Source: JACPFJ01 sp036504875 | GTDB lineage: Bacteria; Desulfobacterota; Desulfuromonadia; Geobacterales; Pseudopelobacteraceae | Assembly: GCA_036504875.1 (NCBI GenBank) | Contig: DASXUK010000007.1 | Span: 23,633 to 87,632 of the forward strand | Length of the DNA stretch: 64,000 nt | Reading direction: 5' to 3' | Shown: positions 59,735 to 64,000 of the stretch, piece by piece | Position numbering within the stretch: position 1 is the first letter of the stretch | Layout of the letters: each line of letters begins with the position of its first letter | The notes under the pieces: model-generated | Seen by the model: the letters and a program-made list of their open reading frames with translations, nothing else | Databases searched by the model: none | What the model was told of the DNA's origin: nothing | Translations under genes and position numbers: made by a program

Positions 59735-62700
59735 TCAGACCTCTATTCTGAATTCCGCGCCAGTTCCGGTATTATAAGCCAATAGTCTCCCGGCCATGCT
59801 TTCTTCAATTATTTTTTTTGCCATGAAAAGTCCCACCCCGGTTCCTTTATCAGGGCTCTTGGTCGTGAAGTAAGGATCAAAGATCTTGTCAATTACATCA
59901 CTGGAGATGCCGCCGGCATTATCGGTTACTGTTACAACAACTTTTTCATCTTCCACAAAGGAATTTATATCCACCTGAGCCTTTTCCAGGCCGCGTTCCA
60001 GAATGACATCCCGGGCATTGTGCAGTATGCAAAGAATCACCTGGGAATATTCGTTGGGATAACCGTAAATATGCAGGTTCTCCTCACAGTTGACCGAGAT
60101 GGTGATCTGCTCGTCCTTTACGCTTCCTTCGATTAGCGATACGGTTTGCTGAATTACCTTGTTCAACTCAAAGGTAATCCTTTCCTTATCGGTTTTGAAA
60201 AAGCCTCTGAAATCATCTATGGTTTTGGACATGTGCTGAATCAGATTCATGGCCTCGCTTGTGCTGCCATCCAGGAATTCCTTGTTAAAACCGCCGGCTT
60301 CATAGAAAAAAGGCAATCTTTGAACAATAAGGCCCAGTGTATTGAGCGGTTGTCTCCACTGGTGAGCAATATTACCGACCATTTCTCCCATGGCCGCCAA
60401 TCGGCTTTGCTGCATCATGATGCGATCTTTCTGGCGGAGTTCCTCCATAGTGCGCAGGCGTTCATTGATCTCGGCCTGCAGGGCTTTTTCAGCTTTTTTA
60501 CGCCGTTCATCGCGTTCGAAATTTTCCAGTGCAAAAGATATGTCAGCAGCCATTTGCTGAATAAGATCGATCAACTGAGAGTCAAAAAAGCCTGTTTCAG
60601 AGGCGTATAGATTGAGTGTGCCGATAACCTTGTTTTTCATCTTTAGAGCTATTGAGGCCGACGCCTTCAGATGATGTAAACGGGCGTTTTCATGCCTGGG
60701 CGTAGTGGCGGGATCATGCAGGAAATCATTGCAGATATAAAGGTCTTCGGTGCGAAGTGCAAACGCCGATGAACCTTTGCCTTTCTTCGCATCGTTTGGC
60801 GGAATGATGAGCAGCTCTTCCAGGTAACTGGTTTCGCCGTGGGAGGCGACTATCTGCTGCTTTTCGTCGGCCTTCCTGATCAAACCGATCCAGGCTAACC
60901 GGAACTCGCCATTTTCAATGGTGATCCGGCACACCTCTTGGAACAGTTCCTCATGCGAGTTGCTATGCACTATGGCCTTGTCAATTGCGCTCAAAACAGC
61001 ATACAGGTGATTCAGGCGCAATAACTTTTTTTCAGCCTCTTTTCTTTCGCTGATATTGAAGGCAATTGAGCGGCTCATAACATATTCGCCTTCTTTGCTA
61101 TATATTGCTGTTGCGCTCAGACTTACCGGGATAATGCTTCCATCCTTGCGTACCAGTTCCTGATTGAGATCGTTTAAATATCCTTCCTGCATGAATTTAG
61201 GGTAACTGGCCTCAAATGTCTGCTTGCCCTTGTTAGGCATAAAATCGGTCAGCTTCTTGCCAACGACCTCGTCGTAGGTGTACCCGAGCCATTTAAGCTC
61301 GGTGGCATTGATGCGCAGAATATTGCCATCTTTGTCAAGCGAGTGGTAGCCGCAAGGAGCGTTGTTGTAAAGGTCCTCAATTACCTCGGCTGACTTTTTA
61401 AGTGCGGCTTCCATTCTTTTTCGCTCGACAATCTCTTTTTGCAAAGCGTTTACAGCGCCAGCCAGCTTGGTGGTTCTCTCCATTACGCGCAGCTCCAACT
61501 CGGCGTATGCCTGTTGAAGCGCTTTTTGGGCCTGTTTGCGGGCGGTTATGTCGGTAGCATAGATGCGGATGACCTGTAGGTGGGGAACCAAGTGGATATA
61601 CTCTCCAAAATGTTGCTCGCGGACAGTGATTTCCTGATAAAAGACGAACTGCTTTTCTCCTTTCATTGCAAAAAGAATATTTTTAAAGTTTGGAGGGATA
61701 AATATATTCAGATTGTTGCTGCGGATTTTTTTCTTAAATCTGGCTGCGGCGCTATTGCAATAGATGATCTTGCCGGACATATCCAGTTCGATGATCGGAT
61801 TTGGATCGAGTTGCGGAAAAGAGGCCAGCCGTTCGATTTCTGCTTTATTCTGTTTTGCTTCAGTTATGTCGAGGATGGTTCCTATAAAACGAATTGCCCT
61901 ACCTTCTTCATCGAAAAATGCCTTCCCGCGCGCAGTCAGCCACTTTTCCTTGTGATCCTGGATGCCTATCGTACGAAATTCGGCCTCAAACTCGCCACTA
62001 CACTCAGACTTGAAAATATCATTCACCAACTGCTTGATGCGCAGCCGATCCTCTGAGTGTATGCCGGCCAGAAAAACGTTGAAATTAATTGGAGTTTCCG
62101 GAGGAAGCCCGAAATGCTGTTTGGTTAAATCGGACCAGATAAACTCGCCGGTTTTAGGATAATAGTCAAAGGTTCCCAGGCCAGCCGACTCGGTTGCTAG
62201 ACGCAGACGGTCTTCGCTGTCTTTGAGGCGTTGCCGGCTTTCCTGCAGTAGCACTTCGGCACTTTTCTGCTCGGTTATGTTACGGGCAATGCCGAATTGG
62301 CCGATTATGCAGCCGTTTTCATCGAACAACGGGCCTTTGGTTGTGTTGAAAGTAATCCACTCGCCGGTGGTGGCGCCCGGGACGGTTTCCTCAAAAGTCA
62401 TGGATTTGCCGGCCAGAATAATGGCCCGGTCTCTTTCTGCAACCTTTTCGGCTTCTTTCGGTGAGTACAGGTAGTAATCGTCCTTGCCGATCACATCCTC
62501 AGGGTTTTTTCCTGCTGCACTGGCTGCTGCCGAATTGAACAGAAGATAGCGCCCCTTAACATCCTTTGCATAAATAGCATCGGATGTGCCTTCGATGATG
62601 GCCTGCAACAGCTTCTGATTTTTCTGTCTGGATTCTTCGGCTGTTTTCATTTTTGAGATATCGCTGATTGTCGTACGGTAGAAGATCTGCTGTTTGGTAA

Positions 62701-63151
62701 AGTCCATGTACTGCATGCTGCAGACATGAGCAATGAACTCATTACAGTCTTGCGATTTAAGATGCATTTCGCTGGTGGCAAGCCCGGTTTGCCTGCATTG
62801 ATTGATGTGAAGATTGTACTTTTCCAGATAGCTTTCGCCTATGATATCCCTGAAAGCCGATCCGATGAGCAGGTGACGTTCTTTTCCAAACATCAAGGCT
62901 CCGGTCTGATTGATCTCGCTGATTATTCCGGAATGGTTCAGGGTGATATAGCCAAAAGGAGCTGAATCATAGGGGTCCGGGACAAGGTCTTGTCCTCTTG
63001 TTGGTGGGGGAGTAGCTTGTCGCTCTCCAGCATATTTCTCAATAGCGTCGAAAACAATGTCTGTTTCTCTGGTGCTGACCCTGTCTTCACTCAACAGCTG
63101 TTTGAGCTCGCTAATAAGTTCAGCTTTGGTCATTTTCGCAAAGTTCTTCAT
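59735..63151 (-). CDS. Multi-PAS, GAF sensor histidine kinase (cytoplasmic)
   Basis: 1138 residues from ATG 63151 (GCGAGAG upstream); a TTG at 63163 would add four residues. No signal or membrane segment. PAS-type domains at about 60-170, 180-300, 310-430, 445-540 and 590-705 (PFGYITLNHSGII, GTSDAIYAKDVKGRY, ESAGLGTFDYYP, NAPCGYHSLDKDGN), then GAF (about 715-880) and the kinase core with H-box VGNIAHQWRQPLNTLG, ATPase motifs CILHNARDVI, VTDNAGGIS, FDPYFTTKSP and GTGVGLFMAK. Core is the same subtype as at 9792 and 33180. Upstream of the receiver-kinase gene by two bases, forming a relay. Confidence 0.92.
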   Translation of the reverse strand: MKNFAKMTKAELISELKQLLSEDRVSTRETDIVFDAIEKYAGERQATPPPTRGQDLVPDPYDSAPFGYITLNHSGIISEINQTGALMFGKERHLLIGSAFRDIIGESYLEKYNLHINQCRQTGLATSEMHLKSQDCNEFIAHVCSMQYMDFTKQQIFYRTTISDISKMKTAEESRQKNQKLLQAIIEGTSDAIYAKDVKGRYLLFNSAAASAAGKNPEDVIGKDDYYLYSPKEAEKVAERDRAIILAGKSMTFEETVPGATTGEWITFNTTKGPLFDENGCIIGQFGIARNITEQKSAEVLLQESRQRLKDSEDRLRLATESAGLGTFDYYPKTGEFIWSDLTKQHFGLPPETPINFNVFLAGIHSEDRLRIKQLVNDIFKSECSGEFEAEFRTIGIQDHKEKWLTARGKAFFDEEGRAIRFIGTILDITEAKQNKAEIERLASFPQLDPNPIIELDMSGKIIYCNSAAARFKKKIRSNNLNIFIPPNFKNILFAMKGEKQFVFYQEITVREQHFGEYIHLVPHLQVIRIYATDITARKQAQKALQQAYAELELRVMERTTKLAGAVNALQKEIVERKRMEAALKKSAEVIEDLYNNAPCGYHSLDKDGNILRINATELKWLGYTYDEVVGKKLTDFMPNKGKQTFEASYPKFMQEGYLNDLNQELVRKDGSIIPVSLSATAIYSKEGEYVMSRSIAFNISERKEAEKKLLRLNHLYAVLSAIDKAIVHSNSHEELFQEVCRITIENGEFRLAWIGLIRKADEKQQIVASHGETSYLEELLIIPPNDAKKGKGSSAFALRTEDLYICNDFLHDPATTPRHENARLHHLKASASIALKMKNKVIGTLNLYASETGFFDSQLIDLIQQMAADISFALENFERDERRKKAEKALQAEINERLRTMEELRQKDRIMMQQSRLAAMGEMVGNIAHQWRQPLNTLGLIVQRLPFFYEAGGFNKEFLDGSTSEAMNLIQHMSKTIDDFRGFFKTDKERITFELNKVIQQTVSLIEGSVKDEQITISVNCEENLHIYGYPNEYSQVILCILHNARDVILERGLEKAQVDINSFVEDEKVVVTVTDNAGGISSDVIDKIFDPYFTTKSPDKGTGVGLFMAKKIIEESMAGRLLAYNTGTGAEFRIEV

Positions 63152-63290
63152 GGACTCTCGCAACCACTAGAGAATTATGTAAAATAAAAGCTTAAGTTAT
63201 TAGTATTGAGATCCTCTCCTGTGGGGCCATTGAATAAATTAAAATTTTATCACACTAAACTATTAATGCAATGCCGTTTTTAAAATTATG

Positions 63291-63319
63291 TTGACGTATC
63301 TCACTCGGTGGAATATCCT
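63291..63319 (+). promoter_or_regulatory. Sigma-70-type promoter of the Rrf2-cysK operon
   Basis: TTGACG (63291-63296), 17-base spacer, TATCCT (63314-63319), placing the transcript start about 7 bases before the first ATG of the Rrf2 gene, so the ribosome site is minimal. Overlap of promoter and coding start suggests autoregulation. Confidence 0.55.
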
Positions 63320-63332
63320 ATTAAAACTATAG

Positions 63333-63797
63333 ATGATGATCTCGAAAAAGACAAAATACGCGCTAAAAGCGTTGGAACATCTGGCCCGCAATTCTGAGGT
63401 TGGTCCTATCCTTATTTCCGAATTGGCGGAAGCCGAAAATATTCCCAAGAAATTTTTAGAGGCTATTCTGCTTTCGCTTCGCAAAGGCGGCATACTGCAG
63501 AGTCGAATCGGAAAAGGCGGGGGGTATTCCCTGGCAGTTGATCCAAGGCGAGTAACCATTGCCAATGTCGTAAAGATACTTGAAGGTGACTTTGCGCCGG
63601 TTCAATGCCTGAGTGATACCAGTTACACCCGTTGCGAAGAATGTTCGGACGAATCCAGCTGTGGTACCCGTCTGGTCATGGCTGATGTAAAAAAAGCGGT
63701 AGCATCGGTACTGGACAATGTATCACTGGCAGATATGCTGGAAAGAAGTGAAAACGAGCGCCGCAAGCATGCCAAAGTGATCGACTTCGCCATCTAA
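63333..63797 (+). CDS. Rrf2 family transcriptional regulator
   Basis: 154 residues (ATG 63333, or the adjacent ATG 63336). Winged helix typical of Rrf2: MISKKTKYALKALEHLARN, ISELAEAENIPKKFLEAILLSLRKGGILQS and RIGKGGGYSL. Cysteines at C-LSDTSYTR-C-EE-C-SDESS-C match the cluster-binding region of IscR-like members, so an Fe-S cluster is possible. Followed by cysK, so most likely a cysteine or sulfur-metabolism regulator like CymR (inference). Confidence 0.88.
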   Translation: MMISKKTKYALKALEHLARNSEVGPILISELAEAENIPKKFLEAILLSLRKGGILQSRIGKGGGYSLAVDPRRVTIANVVKILEGDFAPVQCLSDTSYTRCEECSDESSCGTRLVMADVKKAVASVLDNVSLADMLERSENERRKHAKVIDFAI

Positions 63798-63850
63798 GTT
63801 TTTTTTAGCTGTAAATCTATAAATTCTATAGGCAAAAGGAAGGGGAGATT

Positions 63851-64000
63851 ATGTCTCAAATTTACGCAGACAACTCGCAGTCCATCGGCAACACACCGCT
63901 TATCCGGCTGAATCATGTCACTGACGGTGCCAAGGGCATTGTCCTGGCCAAGATCGAAGGCCGCAACCCGGCTTATTCGGTCAAGTGCCGGATCGGCGCC
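63851..64000 (+). CDS. cysK: Cysteine synthase A, N-terminal part (cut by window end)
   Basis: ATG after AAGGAAGGGGAGATT. The 50 residues present include SIGNTPLIRLNHV and the active-site segment NPAYSVKCRIGA containing the lysine that binds pyridoxal phosphate in O-acetylserine sulfhydrylases. The enzyme joins O-acetylserine and sulfide to form cysteine. The rest lies beyond the window. Probably co-transcribed with the Rrf2 gene 53 bases upstream. Confidence 0.92.
   Translation, partial: MSQIYADNSQSIGNTPLIRLNHVTDGAKGIVLAKIEGRNPAYSVKCRIGA

Noticed and set aside
1..64000. CRISPR arrays, tRNA or rRNA genes, phage or insertion-sequence genes
   Set aside because: Looked for regular spaced repeats, tRNA-like cloverleaf arms and transposase/integrase proteins while reading; none found, though short RNAs cannot be excluded without a covariance search.

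Overview
The window looks like chromosome of an anaerobic, metal-respiring deltaproteobacterium of the Desulfuromonadales/Geobacteraceae type. This rests on a Cbc-like tetraheme cytochrome / 4Fe-4S / NrfD quinol-oxidation module, a very high density of histidine kinases and response regulators, a sigma-54 promoter with its own enhancer-binding regulator, B12-type radical SAM proteins and a U32-family protein. Species assignment is inference; no rRNA or tRNA gene was seen. No prophage, transposase, integrase or CRISPR array was found. There are several palindromic or low-complexity repeats and three decayed or frameshifted genes.

Layout. 1-5.1 kb: end of a fibronectin type III surface protein, then a translationally coupled set of exported proteins (carboxypeptidase-regulatory-like/beta-helix protein, a methyltransferase with a signal peptide, a second regulatory-like protein, a short betaine-binding-like protein). 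5.5-9.6 kb: a + strand run of small stress/redox genes (DJ-1/PfpI-like, zinc ribbon, DoxX, UBP zinc finger, DUF5996, potassium channel). 9.8-12.5 kb: FIST sensor protein plus histidine kinase. 12.7-16.8 kb: frameshifted cupin gene, small membrane protein, gene remnant, CapA-like phosphoesterase, RNA cyclase RtcA, a Cys-rich secreted peptide and a GYD protein. 16.9-23.0 kb: an apparently anaerobic biosynthetic locus (B12 radical SAM, methyltransferase, U32 protein, type III polyketide synthase, and a convergent second B12 radical SAM). 23.2-25.8 kb: peptide deformylase, PfpI-like protein, alcohol dehydrogenase.

25.9-33.0 kb: a complete TetR-controlled RND efflux operon (regulator, adaptor, pump, outer membrane factor) with matching palindromic operators before the regulator and before the adaptor gene, closed by a strong terminator. 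33.2-36.8 kb: membrane kinase with receiver protein, then a copper-storage-like Cys-rich protein. 37.2-42.5 kb: APC/KimA-like permease and a large hybrid kinase. 43.3-45.9 kb: cbcSTU-like respiratory module. 46.0-53.2 kb: signalling block in which a sigma-54 enhancer-binding response regulator lies immediately upstream of a chemoreceptor / kinase / receiver / GGDEF-EAL operon that has a good -24/-12 promoter and three upstream dyads.

53.4-57.4 kb: DUF1499 protein, archease and divergent RtcB (RNA repair), DUF488, a rhodanese fold lacking its cysteine and a 52-residue membrane protein. 57.5-58.4 kb: quinone oxidoreductase. 58.5-63.2 kb: multi-PAS kinase and receiver-kinase pair with terminator. 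63.3-64 kb: Rrf2 regulator followed by the start of cysK, cut by the window end.

The strongest candidates for undescribed biology are the polyketide synthase/U32/radical SAM locus, the sigma-54 chemoreceptor-to-c-di-GMP operon, and the exported-methyltransferase operon. All functional calls come from reading sequence motifs; no database search was run.
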